From NCBI GenBank assembly GCA_905221605.1, contig CAJNDS010001112.1, forward strand, positions 2,084,972-2,148,971: DNA of 64,000 nt. The letters run 5' to 3'. This stretch comes from Symbiodinium natans (taxonomy: Eukaryota; Sar; Dinophyceae; Suessiales; Symbiodiniaceae). Below the pieces are notes generated by a model that saw only the letters and a list, made by a program, of their open reading frames with translations, ran no database searches and was not told where the DNA came from. The translations under genes were made by a program, and so were the position numbers. Of the stretch, positions 14,701 through 24,688 are shown piece after piece. The stretch's first letter is position 1. The number at the start of each line of letters is the position of its first letter.

Positions 14701-17700
14701 TTTTTTTGGAAAAAGGTTCCCTTACAAAGTGACCAGCCCCAAAAAGGGTACCCCCTTATTATAAGAAGGTTGCTGGGCTAGCAGGGCTCATGACCTCAAC
14801 TAGCACGACGTCCGCCCAGGGTGCTGATGTGGAGATGAAGGCCGGGTGTGGGCTTGCATGCAAAGCAGGGTTTAGGGTTTAGGGTTTAGGGTTTAGGGTT
14901 TAGGGTTTAGGGTTTAGGGTTTAGGGTTATTGTTTAGGCACGAGTTGCCTGATCTGAACAAGCACCCGCGATGGTGGTTTTATTATCATCGCCATGAACC
15001 CTCAGCCCTAAACCCTAAACCCTGAAGGTGCAGGATTCTGCAGCGCTAGGATCCCTTTCACGTCCAGAATCCAGATGCCTGGATGCCTGAAAAACCTCCA
15101 ACCGTAGGTTCTCGTCCTTTCTGGAGGAACCTATGACCTACAACCTGTAGAAGTGTCCATTCCCTACACCCTAAAAACCCTAAAACCCCTAAACCCCTAA
15201 ACCCCTAGACCCCTAGACCCCTATAGACCCCTAAACCCTAAACGTTCCAAGGATGCTGCTCCGGAGGAGCCTCGGGCCGAACGCCGGGCTTCGGGTTGAG
15301 GGTTTGGGGTTTAGGATTTGGGGTTTAGGGTTTAGGGTTTGCTGTGAAGCAGGTGTGGCCCGAATGTGGAGGGGCCATTTTGCACTTTAATCCCACCCCA
15401 GGCCGTCTCAGGAGACAAAGCCAGCCTATTCCTTGTAGGATCTCAAGGATTCGGAGAAAAAGTGGCAGATTCCAGTAATATTTTGAAACAGATGACCCCA
15501 TGATGTTACGGATTTTGGGGCTTCAAAGATCCTTGCGGGTCCGGGGGACATGCGGCTTCCAGGAGAGTCAAAGTCCTGTGTGTTAGGAGGATGCCAGAGC
15601 ACCCCCAAAAGCCGGGCCTGCACAGGCTCCAGTTCAGGGTTGCCGGTTTTGATGGATACCGACCATGGACCCCCACTGTGGTTGGGCCGAGCCCAGGCCT
15701 TGAGTTCAGGCAAATCGCCAACTCGAGCAGAACTTTGAAGTTCGGATTCTTGTTGAATAGCCTAAGTATCCACAGTATGGTGGTAGCACAAGCCCCCGCA
15801 TTTCAGGGCCCTTAGACATAGGAACACACTTTACACTTTTTGGGATACTCTAATTCCCTATAGAACTGAAAGTGTACACTTTTTTGGGGGCTTATGAACT
15901 CAGCAACTAAGCCAAGAAGGGCCCTAAACCCTAAGCCCTAAGCCCCAAACCCTAAACCCTAAACCCTAAACTAAGTGAGGGGTCGCTTCCGTCGAGCGAC
16001 AGACCCCGAACGCTCGGCCGAGGGCCTTACAGCCCGAGCGCCCAAGCGAAAAGAGAAACGGAAAGGTGAGGGTTAAGCCTCACCGTCTGTCCTAGACAGG
16101 CCAACGGACATCGGCCTTTTTTACGACAACGTCAGTACTCGGCTAAGGGATGGCCGGCACCCAGACCACCTTTAGCGTAGCTAAAGTATAACCCCAAATC
16201 GTAACCCTTTGCCTCTGGAGGTCGGTTCAGGGTTTTGGGTTCAGGGTTTGTCGGGCCCCCCCCCCCCGGGGGCCCCTGGTCCCTGGTAGCTGGATTCCTG
16301 GACCAGGAGGCTGGCGAGGGGTCCAGGCAGGCTGGTTGCTCAATTTCGTGATTTTGGGGGCTTTTCACGGATTTCCAGGTCCCGGGCCAAGGGCCCCCCG
16401 GGGCCAAGGGCCCCCGGGGCCAAGGGCCCCCCGGGCCAAGGGCCCCCCGGGCCAAGGGCCCCCCGGGCCAAGGGCCCCCCGGCCAAGGGCGGGCCAAGGC
16501 CCCGGGCCAAGGGGCCCGGAAAGGGGTTTTCAGGCGAAGGGGTTTTTTTGGGGCAAGGTCCCGGGCCAAGGGCCCCCCGGGCCAAGGGCCCCCCAAGGGC
16601 CCCCCAAAACTAAGGGCCTTCGGGGCCAAGGGCCTCCCCGGCCAAGGGCTCTTGGGCCAACGGGTTTCTGCGGAGCCGGCCCCCCGGGCCAAGGGCCCCC
16701 CGAACCAGGGCCCCCCGGGCCAAGGGCCCGGGCCCCCAAGGGCCCCCCTTGCCAAGGGCCCCCGGGTCAAGGGCCCCCCAAATCCCCCCACCAAGGCTTT
16801 CCGAGCCGGGCCTCTGGGCCAAGGGCCCCCTTGAGCCAAGGGCCCCCCGGGCCAAGGACCCTCCGCCAAGGGCCCCTCGGGCCGCCTGTCAGCCAAGGGC
16901 CAAGCCAAGGGAGCCAAGGACAGGCCAAGAACCCTGAGTCAAGGACCCCCAACAATACGCCCCCTTGGCCAAGGCCCCTTGCCCGGACCAAGGGCCTAAC
17001 ACCCTGCCAAGCACCCCCCCAACCAGGGCTCGGAAAAGGCGCCAAGAACCACCAAAAGCTTCAAAAGCTTCAAAAGGCCCACTAAAAGAAGGGGGACCGC
17101 AAGATTTGTCCGTGCCCACAATGAGAATATTGAAAACATTGTTTTTAGGCCCCTGCCCGCCTTTTAGTATTGAAATCGATGGCTCCCCCTAAATCAGCAA
17201 GGACCTCTACGGGCCCACGTGCCGAAGGCCCGAAAAGGACCGAAACTACCCCGAACCCCAGCCTAAACCCTGACACCGCAAAACCCTACGACGGCCTTCA
17301 AGCAAATAAGGGCCTCTACGGGCCCTAACGTGCCGAAGGCCCGAAAAGGGCCGAGGCTACCCCGAACCCCAGCTTAAACCCTAACACCGCAAAACCCTAC
17401 GAAGGCCTTCAAGCAAATAAGGGCCTCTACGGGCCCTAACTTGCCGAAGGCCCGAAAAGGGCCGAGGCTACCCCGAACCCGAGCTTAAACCCTAGCGATT
17501 GAAAGACTCATTGGCGAAAAACTCATTAATAGGTTCCCTGACCTTTAAATGAATAAAGCCTCTACGGCCCCTGACACGCCGAAGGTCCGAACAAGGCCCC
17601 GAGAGACCCCAAGAGCCACCAAAATACTTCAAAAGGCTTCAAAAGGCCCCCTAAAAGAAGGGGGACCCCAGGATGCCCGTACCCGCAATGAAAAATGCGA

Positions 17701-20700
17701 TTTTTTGGTAGTGAAATCGATGCTTAATTGAGGCCCTTAAAGAAGGGGAATCCAAAAGCAGACACAAAGGGTTTCCCTGACCTTCAAATAAATAAGGGCC
17801 TCTACGGGCCCTGACACGCCGAAGGCCCGAAAAGGGCCGAGGCTACCCCCAACCCCAGCTTAAACCCTAACAGCGCAACTTTAAAAACATCAAAGCAAGC
17901 ATCAGAGCACAAGAAAGTAAATTCCATAAACCCTAAACCCTAATAGAGTATAGTTTGGGTGGCCGGGGTGGGTTGACGGGCAACGCGAGCGCGCGGCCCG
18001 GGGTGTTTCACACCCGAGCGCGCGCCCTCCCCTGACACACCCTAAACCCTAAACCCTAAACCCTAAACCCTAAACCCTAAGAGAACGGGCACCTTCTCGG
18101 AACTCCAGGAGTCTGCCTTCGCAGACTTCTTGAAGGAGATCGTAGCCACCCCAGCTGCCAACGAAAGCAGGGTTTAGCAGGGGTAGGGTTTAGGGTTTAG
18201 GGTTTAGGGTTTAGGGTTTAGGGTTTAGGGTTTAGGGTTTAGGGTTTAGGGTTTAGGGTTTAGGGTTTAGGGTTTAGGGTTTAAGGTTTGGTTTTAAGGG
18301 GTGTAAGGAGGGACCCCTCGAAGGGACCCTTAATCTAATTCCCATATATAACCCTAATACATACCTTATATAGTCCCTAAGTACCTTCATAGCCCCGAAA
18401 TAACCCCTAAAGTCCCTTATAAGGGTCCCTCCTTTAGTCCCGTGAGGGTTGAGGGTTTAGGGTTCAGGGCTTCTATGGGGGGGTCTACTTGGAGGTTCAT
18501 GGTACATAGTAGCCAATTATAACTGTACTTATAACTGTACTTATAAGCCCCGGAAGTGCCCTAATATGGTTATAAGTACAAGTTATAGGTACAGCTTTAA
18601 TTGGTTAATAAGTACCATGAACCTCCAAGTACGAAAATAGGGGACACCCAATAGAGATCCCGCAAATAGTAGAATCCCCTTCATTTCGGACACCCCCAGA
18701 TGGGTTTGAGGGTTTAGGCTTAGGGGAGACAAAAAACAATTTAAGGGAGCAGGGCTTTGGGGTTTGGGGTTTGGGGTTTAGGGGTCAGGGTTTGGGGTGG
18801 TGAGGCTTTATGAGGAATGCTCTGGTTCTACGTGGCCTGAGATCTCTGGGAGCGTAAACCCTCAAGTTGGAGCCTGGCAGTGTGCGAGCGGAAAGACCCC
18901 CTAAACCCTAAACCCTAAACCCTAAACCCGAAACCCTAAACCCTAAACCCTAAACCCTAAACCCTAAACCCTAAACCCTAAACCCTAAACCCTAAACCAA
19001 CCCTAAGCTGCGCGAGCGACGAAACCATCAAAGCCCTCAACGCCCTCACGTTTACCGGAGCGCTTGGTCGGTGACCTTGCGGGAACCCGAGGATGGCATG
19101 CCAACCGGTGCCGAGGCCCTGCGCTTTAGGTTTTTTGTTTTTATATGTTTTTTTTCTTTTTTTTCGGTTTAGGGTTTGAGGTTGTAGGCTTCTAGACCTT
19201 TAGGGCTTAGGGCTTTCTAGGGCTTAGGGGCCTGGAAGGGTGCCTGGGGTCCCTAGCAACCTGAAGGGAGTATTGGGGAACCTTGGGTTCATTCCCCCCT
19301 TGAACCCCCCCTCCTTTCAGGACCCGATAGCTTAGGGGTTCCAGGGACTAAAGGCGAGACCCAGGTTGAGGGTTTAGGGTTTAGGGTTAGGGACCCTTAT
19401 AAGGGACCTTAGGGGTTATCTGGGGTTTATTTAAGGCTACTTAGATTGGGATTACATAAGGTATGTAGAGGGGTAATATCGGGGAATCAAACTAAGGGTC
19501 CCTTCTAAGGGTCCCTCCTTATACCCCTTAAGGGTTGTTCAACAGCCCTCGAGATCATAATAAGCAGTTTGCACACTTCGCAGTGTGAGGGTCCGGGCAC
19601 AGCAAATGCAGCCAACTAACCTACCACTACGAGACACATGGGGATTGAGCACAGATATACCTAGTAGTAGAGAAGGTAACCTTTAACCTTTTTGGGGTAG
19701 TATAATCCCCTTATAATTCCAAAGGTTAACCTTGAATTCCCCCAGGTTACTGGACAACTAAGTATAAACCCTAAACCCCGTGCGGAGTTGACGCTGTGTT
19801 TGAGCTTATCTGAAGCTGCATGAGCGAGTGACAGTTTTCCCGTCGTCTCGTGTCGGAAACCCCGCTGCGTGGCTTGGTTAGCTATATGGGACCCTAAACC
19901 CTAAACCCTGAACCCTGAACCCTGAACCCTAAACCCTAAACCCTAAACCCTAACCTAAACCTCTGTGGGTCTATAGCCACTTGCTACCCAATAGCTCTGA
20001 TGTACGTGGCAAGGCCGGCGCAGCACCGCCGAAGTCGACTCCTGAGCTTCTTGAAAAAGCATTATAATGGTATACAAAATACAATAGAGGTTTAGGGTTT
20101 TTAGGGTTTAGAGTTCAGGGTTTAGGGTTTTTAGAGTTTAGGGTTTACGGTTTTAGGGTTTAGAGTTTAGGGTTTAGCGATCGGCATGGGATACGCACGG
20201 CTTCCCGAAGCTCGGCTTGGTCTCACGAGCAGATGCCGTATTTGTAGAGTAACCTCGGCATGCCCCCGCGCATCAACCGGCCCTGATCCCCCAAACCCTA
20301 AGCCCTAAACCCTAAACCCTAAACCCTAACCCTAAACCCTAAACCCTAGCATGAGCAGCAAGGAAGACCGAGCGGCCTCTGACGATGCGCTACAGCGCCG
20401 AAAGCCAGGCTCCCAGGAGCCTTCCAGCGTATCTGAAGCAGCTTCTGGCCAGCGGAAGGCTAGGGTTTAGGGTTTAGGGTTTAGGGTTCAGGTGTGGAAT
20501 ACTTAGTAGATTTAGGGCTTAGGCTTTTCGGAGATGGAAGACAATAACTTAGGTAGCCGAGTGGTTTTTTTTTATAGACACTCTTGGGGGTTTATGGGTT
20601 CCCTTATGCAGTAACCAACCCCCAAAACGGGTGCCCTTATCATAAGATGGTTACTGGGCTACCAAGTAACCCTTTTCCATATAGTTGGAGGTGTGCACTG

Positions 20701-23700
20701 CACAAGTCCCCCAAACCCTAAACCCTAAACCCTACTTGCTGGCAGCTCGCAGGTCGGCAGTGGACGGTCTTCGTTGGCCCCGACAAAGAGGCGGAGGAGT
20801 CAACTCAGCTAAGGTTTAGCCAACGGCACAGAGGCTGGCTTCATTTAGGGTTTAGGGTTTAGGGTTTAGGGTTTGGAGCCCTGAACCGTAAAAAGAGTTT
20901 CTCAGAGACAAAGCAGCCAGTGGCTGAGCTTTTGCTCATGTTGTTCTCTCAGGGTAGCTACATGGTCGCTTTCTCTGGGCCCTTGCCTCCTTTCAAGGGT
21001 TCTGAATTATGGGTCCATAAGTTGTATAGCCTTATATAAAGGGTCCCCATTTCAGTCTAAGGTCCGGGTAGTTTCATGGGCAGGGCTTACCTCCTGTAAT
21101 GGGTTCGGAAGTGTGGGCCCTGAGGGTTGTATAGGGTATACAAGGGGTATATAAGGGGTCCCCATTTCAGGGCCCATACTAAGGGACCATGTCTCCATAG
21201 TTGATAAATATGTTTTTGTTTTTTGCATTTGCCACTTTTTTATATATGTTAAGGCTATCCCCATGTCCCACACCAGGACAATTTCTGACGAACCCCACAT
21301 ACATCGCCCTAGCTCCCTAACCCGACGTCATGAAACACATCTATCAACATGCCCGTGCCCGTACAGAGCTTCAGAAAGAACATAAAGCGTACATACATGG
21401 CATACATGGCGGCCTCTCATCCATCCATCCATCCAGGCTTCTACTGGCCAGATCATGCCAAGTCATCTGTTGCAAGCCGATACTGGCGCTGGATCCGAGA
21501 CGCAAGACTATACTAGAGGGGTCGGAAGAATGACTCACGGTTTTCCCTTAAGGTCCCTTTATAAATATACAATCATGCCACCCAAAACCATGTTCTAATT
21601 ATTAAGGTCCCTATATTAAATTATCGAGCTCCCGGTTACTGGCCTGAGGAGTTCCCGGCGCAAGCGAGTCCCATCCTCGCACGGCGACAGGCGCGGAGTT
21701 TGTGTGTGTGTGGATCCGATTTAAGAATATTATTGTGCAGAGGTTCTAAGAGTTTGAGGGAACACCCTACTAAAACCTCTAAAACCCTCAAACCCTAGAG
21801 CCCTAAGCCCTTACCCCTAAACCCCAGACCCTAAACCCTAAACCCTAAACCCTAAACCCTAAACCCTAAACTCTAAACCCTAAACCCTAAACCCTAAACC
21901 CTAAACCCTAAACCCTAAACCCTAAAACCCTAAACCCTAAACCCTAAACCCTAAGCCCTAAGCCCTAAACCCTAAACCCTAAACCCTACCCTACTCCATA
22001 AGCTCCAGGCCTTGGAGTTCTGCCGGACGACCTTGCTTGAGATGGAGAAGCGGGGCGAGGCCAGAGTGGAGACTCAGGGTTTAGGGGGTTTTAGGGTTTA
22101 GGGCTAGGGTTGAGGATTTGGCGTTTAGGGTTAGGGTTTAGGGTTTAGGGTTTAGGGTTTAGGGTTTAGGGTTTAGGGTTTAGGGTTTAGGGTTAGGGTT
22201 TAGGGTTTAGGGTTTAGGGTTTAGGGTTTAGGGTTTAGGGTTTAGGGTTTAGGGTTTAGGGCTAGGGTTTAGGGCTAGGGTTTAGAGTTAGGGTTTAGGG
22301 TTTAGGGTTTAGGGTTTAGGGTTTAGGGTTTAGGGGGGTTATGGTTTCGGGTCGGGTTGAAAGGGTTTATAGGGCTTAGGGTTATAGGGGCTGAGGAGCC
22401 TGTATAGCTACTACATCCTCTTATTTCTTGATACTGCTGCACTGAAGCCCCCTTTCAAAGACCCATTCTCACGACTAGGCCCCTATGTTATCTGCCAGCA
22501 ATGTATGCCCACCCGATACCCCGGAAGCCCGCTGATGGACACTCAATGCTAGGCGAATTTACTACGAGTTGACGAGACAAGGGACATGGACACGCGCAGA
22601 GGTGAGTGGGACGATTCTAGTGCATCAAAAGCTTCCCGTGATGCTGCTACACTTGGTAGCCCAGTGGTACCCTTTTCCCTTGGGTTTAGGGTTTAGGGTT
22701 TAGGTTTTAGGGTTTAGGGTTTAGGGTTCAAGGTTCCCTGATAAAGTAACCAACCCAAAAAAGGGTGCCCTTATTGAATACGGTTACTGTGGTACCAAGT
22801 ACATAGTCTTTGGGAGCCAGGTAATCCTACGGGCACCCCAGGTTCTTCCAGTCATGTTGGTTTAGGGTTTAGGGTTTAGGGTTTAGGGTTTAGGGTTTAG
22901 GGTTTAGGGTTTAGGGTTTAGGGTTTAGGGTTTAGGGTTTAGGGTTTAGGGTTTAGGGTTAGGGTTTAGGGTTTAGGCTGATGACGGAATGCAGGACGTA
23001 TCGTATCCAAAGACTTAATCTGATCTGCCCCATGCTGCTGTATGCCAACTGCATGATACTGAGCCCGGCCACATCCTTCCAGTGAAGGGGTAGGGTTTAG
23101 GGTGTAGGGTTTAGGGTTTAGGGTTTAGGGTTTAGGGTTTAGGGCTGTGTTTCCAGGTGGACAAGATGGAGGACGAATCCCACAAAGCGGAGCTGCTGAA
23201 GATTCTGGAGGATTTGAAGGCGCTCACGCTTGGTCTGAAGCATTTTTCTAAGACATATTCAACATAGGGTTTAGGGTTTAGGGTTTAGGGTTCCCTGTGG
23301 GCACATCCCTTAAAAGAAGGTAAGGGGTATGGGAAATTCCTTCCTTATATTCTCCTTTTAGAGGTTAAGGGGTATGGGTTTGGGATATGTTGAGTTATTC
23401 TTAGAATTTTGGGCGTTGCGCCACGCAGGGGGACATCATATGTTGGGGAATCTGGGTGATCCCGGACAGTGGCACTCCTGATTTGCCGGGTTGGTTTAGG
23501 GTTCAGGGTTCAGGGTTTAGGGTTTGGGGTTTAAGGTGAAGGGTTTAGGATCCCAAACCATGATAACAACTTAAACATGTCGACGCCCCAGCCCGGAACA
23601 CTTTTCGCAGACCTATGGAGCCCCAACTCTCATTCTGAGGACCAGTTGTATCTCAGCTCATAAACAGGCTGGGTTTAGGGTTTAGGGATTAGGGTTCAGG

Positions 23701-24688
23701 GTTCAGGGTTTAGGCTTCCTCTCTTGAGGGGTATTGAGTGCCCTCTGGGACATCGCGCGCACATAAGGCGCAGCCCAGCAGGAGAACTATCCACCGAGGC
23801 CTGACAAAGCGGGAGGTTTTCATCATTTGTTTCCCTAGTTTCGGGTTTAGGATTTAGGGTTTAGGGTTAGGGTTTCCTATCTAGCACCTTACGACCCCCC
23901 CCCCCCTAGGTTCACCCTAGGCTTAATTATCTCGACATAGCCTTAATTATGGGGGGGGAACCCAGAGGGTTTAGTATAGAGGGGGGGGGGAAGGTCTTTG
24001 TGACAGTCACAGCAAGAGGCTACTTATCGGGTAACCGGTGCCGGTGGGTGGTTTACGCAAAGTATTTGCATTTACCTTGCGCAGGGTGCTCAGGGCCAAG
24101 AGCCCCCCCGAAGGTGTTTCCATATGATTTTGTTCGGCCACGCGGCTCAATGCGTAACTTGGGCTCAGCAGGATGTGTGTGATTGTGGGCGCGTGTGTGT
24201 TGCGCCAAAATTGCCCAACAAAGACCCTGCATGAGTCCTTGTAAATCCTAAACCCTAAACCCTCGCTAAACCCAATGTACTGAAAGTTTGTTCTTGGGGT
24301 TTTGCTTTGTGCGTCCCCTGCTAGCATCCGGCCCACGGACAGGCCTTGACTTCAACTGCATGCACTTACTCGTCCAGCCTTTGCCCAAGCATAGGGCGCG
24401 GCTACATTGTAGGTAGTAGAGTGATAACCATTAACCTTTTTGGGGTTATTCTATTCCCTATATAACCGTTACTTCCCCTAGGATACTGGGACAACTAAGC
24501 ATTGGAGGCCCTAACTTAAGGCGTGGCTGCATGGGAGGCTGGGTTGTGCATCGATGATCAGCCAGGGTATCCATGTTTCAAATCTCTGTTGCATCGGCAT
24601 GGGCATGACAAGGTCTTTGGCGAAGCTTCAAAACCACCTGCAGCAAGTTGTCCTGAACATCGCCGGCCGGCTTGCGCAAGAAAGGTAG
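5494..24688 (+). CDS. Multi-exon acidic protein with repeated FLxxI-type module (gene A)
   Basis: Function not recognised. Candidate exons, mostly preceded by AG and followed by GA, GC or GT: 5494-5557, 6172-6222, 7217-7249, 7718-7770, 7936-7980, 8319-8360, 8827-8884, 9330-9377, 9550-9600, 10014-10052, 11042-11087, 11712-11766, 11923-11964, 12097-12168, 12496-12531, 13044-13093, 13613-13643, 14399-14438, 15252-15294, 18109-18171, 20014-20058, 20363-20458, 20753 to about 20810, 22009-22069, 23157-23219, 24613-24688. The first exons are rich in Glu, Ala and Pro. Five exons carry a related module of the type MxAFLxxIExx. Exons 13044 and 13613 together resemble a SAP domain. Exon 20753 holds a basic TKRRR stretch, and the last three exons look helical. 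The final exon ends in TAG 243 bp before gene B. The start is unknown. A frame at 20753 that reaches TAA would allow two genes here instead of one. Confidence 0.55.
6457..6551. mobile_element. Palindromic family C element
   Basis: GATGTTCCCCC-type arm with CTTATACTAACAGTCCTTA on one side and AAGGACTGTTAGTATGAGGG on the other. Other copies or halves: 3391-3448, 8108-8203, 10155-10388, 52551-52600 and 59312-59360. Confidence 0.8.
6560..6702. mobile_element. Palindromic family A element, copy 1
   Basis: Arms CTTGAAGGTTCATGGTACTT and its reverse complement face each other around a TATAACTGTACTTATAA core. It abuts a family C element (6457-6551). No coding capacity. Confidence 0.85.
7574..7828. 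repeat. Opposed telomere-like arrays around exon 7718-7770
   Basis: CCCTAAA array at 7583-7670 and TTTAGGG array from 7771 to 7828. The G-rich array begins at the splice donor. Confidence 0.9.
7936..7980 (+). CDS. Gene A exon, FLxxI module 1
   Basis: The exon reads DEMAAFLEGIEHIDE in one open frame, between AG and a GC donor. It is the first of five exons with the same hydrophobic pattern (Phe-Leu, two variable residues, Ile or Leu, then acidic). Confidence 0.6.
8108..8203. mobile_element. Palindromic family C element
   Basis: ATACTCCCCCTTCTACTAAC at left and GCTAGTATAAGGGGGAAGAT at right around a central AGTCCCTGTTCAGGACTG. Confidence 0.8.
8592..8666. mobile_element. Perfect inverted repeat (family K)
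   Basis: Arm CTGGTTCTTAGTAGGGAATG...GGTGC is matched base for base by GCACTCATTCCCTCATTCCC...CCAG around TTTTTAGG, a 32-bp perfect stem. Confidence 0.9.
10014..10052 (+). CDS. Gene A exon, FLxxI module 2
   Basis: It reads DMMAFLQGIEQVE, close to module 1 with Met/Phe/Leu and Ile-Glu kept. It lies between AG and a GA donor and is phase 0 at both ends, like module 1, so the two exons could have arisen by exon duplication. Confidence 0.6.
10155..10388. mobile_element. Family C element expanded by internal duplications and telomere-like units
   Basis: GGGATGTTCCCCCTTATACT at left, matching inverted end at right. Between them TAATAGGGATTGTAGTAGGG plus TTTAGGG units occurs twice, as if one half had been copied together with a telomere-like insert. 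Confidence 0.75.
10498..10615. repeat. (CCCTAAA)n array
   Basis: About 15 units with scattered variants, inside an intron of gene A. Confidence 0.9.
10717..10840. mobile_element. Palindromic element, single copy
   Basis: GGTAGGATAAGGGGGACCCT against AGGGTCCCCCTAATCCTATC, with TTCTTGACCCTCTTCTGGCT between. Confidence 0.7.
11631..11663. repeat. Poly-T/poly-G junction
   Basis: About 18 T run directly into about 13 G. The same T-then-G join occurs at 32020-32041, and its complement C-then-A at 42226-42250 and 42267-42282. Confidence 0.85.
11923..11964 (+). CDS. Gene A exon, FLxxI module 3
   Basis: It reads DDFAAFLGALDDME between AG and a GC donor, symmetric phase 0. The AFL core is kept but Ile is replaced by Leu. 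Confidence 0.6.
12902..13018. repeat. (CCCTAAA)n array
   Basis: About 16 units, one variant near the start. It ends 25 bp before the SAP-like exon at 13044. Confidence 0.95.
13044..13643 (+). CDS. Gene A exon pair resembling a SAP domain
   Basis: Exon 13044-13093 reads AVEIKRRLRAEGAASL and exon 13613-13643 reads EELVTLLREA. Joined in order they follow the SAP pattern: hydrophobic, IK, two basic residues, L, then G, then ELV and LL. SAP domains bind AT-rich DNA or RNA-processing factors, which would suit a nuclear protein. The resemblance is by eye. The phases of the two exons do not fully fix the junction. Confidence 0.35.
13468..13569. mobile_element. Palindromic family A element, copy 2
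   Basis: Arms ACTTGGAGGTTC and GAACCTCCAAG with a TATAAGCCCCCTAAG centre; internally shortened. Confidence 0.75.
13898..14080. repeat. Degenerate CCCTATAAA/CCCTCTAAA array
   Basis: Units of 8-10 bp derived from CCCTAAA by short insertions (TA, TCT, GC). It ends shortly before a possible exon at 14085. Confidence 0.85.
14399..14438 (+). CDS. Gene A exon, FLxxI module 4
   Basis: It reads FMDFLSEIDKMQP after a single leading base, so its phase differs from modules 1-3. The FLxxI core is clear. A GC donor follows (GCCGGC). Confidence 0.55.
15300..16360. other. Non-coding stretch in the gene A interval
   Basis: Holds degenerate TTTAGGG units, a family E element (15815-15914), CCCTAAA units (15920-15970) and a GC-rich block at 15975-16125 with a small hairpin (GGTGAGG...CCTCACC). 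Open frames at 15426-15815 exist on both strands, but neither has convincing exon edges. Confidence 0.5.
15815..15914. mobile_element. Palindromic family E element
   Basis: ACACTTTACACTTTTTGGGA against GAAAGTGTACACTTTTTTGG, ending GAACTCAGCAACTAAG. Other copies: 4658-4724 (partial), 55094-55194 and 56660-56762. The right ends are almost identical in all. Confidence 0.85.
16370..16990. repeat. GC-rich minisatellite (GGGCCAAGGGCCCCC type)
   Basis: Imperfect units of about 11-16 bp built on GGGCCAAGGGCCCCCC repeat more than 35 times. The unit is nearly self-complementary, so both strands are open in several frames and give artificial Gly-Pro-Ala-rich translations. No exon seen inside. Confidence 0.95.
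17036..17895. repeat. Compound tandem repeat
   Basis: Unit X (about 110 bp, with CCTCTACGGGCCCT, GCCGAAGGCCCGAAAAGGG and CTACCCCGAACCCCAGC) recurs from about 17197, 17306, 17419, 17549 (diverged) and 17784. Unit Y (CACCAAAAGCTTCAAAAG, then CTAAAAGAAGGGGGACC, then a pyrimidine-rich tail) occurs at 17046-17165 and 17615-17735. No coding signal seen. Confidence 0.85.
18109..18171 (+). CDS. Gene A exon, FLxxI module 5
   Basis: It reads ESAFADFLKEIVATPA and continues to a GTTTAG donor. The module core AFADFLKEI matches modules 1-4. The exon is isolated from module 4 by the minisatellite and tandem-repeat region, so its membership in the same gene is inferred from the shared motif. Confidence 0.55.
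18184..18285. repeat. (TTTAGGG)n array
   Basis: About 14 units, starting just after the donor of exon 18109-18171. A CCCTAAA array (18040-18081) lies just before the same exon. Confidence 0.95.
18298..18445. mobile_element. Palindromic family F element
   Basis: AAGGAGGGACCCCTCGAAGG at left against AAGGGTCCCTCCTTTAGTCC at right. Other copies: 3741-3956 (with a TA-rich expansion inside), 19388-19532 and 52283-52415. Confidence 0.8.
18487..18630. mobile_element. Palindromic family A element, copy 3
   Basis: Full-length copy: ACTTGGAGGTTCATGGTAC at the left and its complement at the right, enclosing TATAACTGTACTTATAACTG. Confidence 0.85.
18900..19003. repeat. (CCCTAAA)n array
   Basis: About 14 units. 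It directly precedes a possible exon around 19005-19070 reading DETIKALNALTFTGALG. Confidence 0.9.
19669..19765. mobile_element. Palindromic family G element
   Basis: AGTAGAGAAGGTAACCTTTA at left, AGGTTACTGGACAACTAAG at right, central TTTTTGGGGTAGTATAATCC. Related: 24415-24503, and more distant 46792-46890, 48276-48370 and 57363-57462. Confidence 0.75.
20547..20668. mobile_element. Palindromic family B element
   Basis: Arm ACTTAGGTAGCC-GTGG and arm GGTTACTGGGCTACCAAGT with a centre GTAACCAACCCCCAAAACGG. Related copies, some diverged, lie at 13700-13780, 14680-14787, 22651-22801, 34283-34407 and 61971-62102. Confidence 0.8.
21780..21992. repeat. Long (CCCTAAA)n array
   Basis: About 28 units with CCCTAAG and CCCTAAAA variants, ending 16 bp before exon 22009-22069. 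Confidence 0.95.
22076..22334. repeat. Long (TTTAGGG)n array
   Basis: About 35 units, several shortened to TTAGGG or changed to CTAGGG, beginning within 10 bp after exon 22009-22069. Confidence 0.95.
22651..22801. mobile_element. Palindromic family B element with internal TTTAGGG array
   Basis: ACTTGGTAGCCCAGTGGTAC at left and its counterpart at right. A TTTAGGG array (22683-22728) interrupts it, bordered by TTCCCT on both sides. Confidence 0.8.
22858..22978. repeat. (TTTAGGG)n array
   Basis: About 17 units in an intron of gene A, some 55 bp after a palindromic family-B element. Confidence 0.95.
23247..23414. mobile_element. Palindromic element with internal TTTAGGG units
   Basis: TTCTAAGACATATTCAACAT faces ATATGTTGAGTTATTCTTAG. 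TTTAGGG units at 23266-23292 sit just inside the left arm. Confidence 0.65.
24613..24688 (+). CDS. Gene A last exon with stop
   Basis: After AG at 24611-24612 the frame reads SLAKLQNHLQQVVLNIAGR and ends with TAG at 24686-24688. The heptad-like Leu/Val spacing suggests a coiled coil. Exons 22009-22069 (ALEFCRTTLLEMEKRGEAR) and 23157-23219 (VDKMEDESHKAELLKILED) have the same helical, charged character, which is why I place all three in one gene. Confidence 0.6.

Noticed and set aside
15975-16125. Possible structured RNA or tRNA gene
   Set aside because: Hairpins such as GGTGAGGGTTAAGCCTCACC are present, but no tRNA arms, TTC box or acceptor pairing could be built.
16132-17085. Long Gly-Pro-Ala-rich open frames on both strands (up to 261 residues)
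   Set aside because: They are translations of the GGGCCAAGGGCCCCC minisatellite. Several frames on both strands are open at once, which the repeat explains without a gene.
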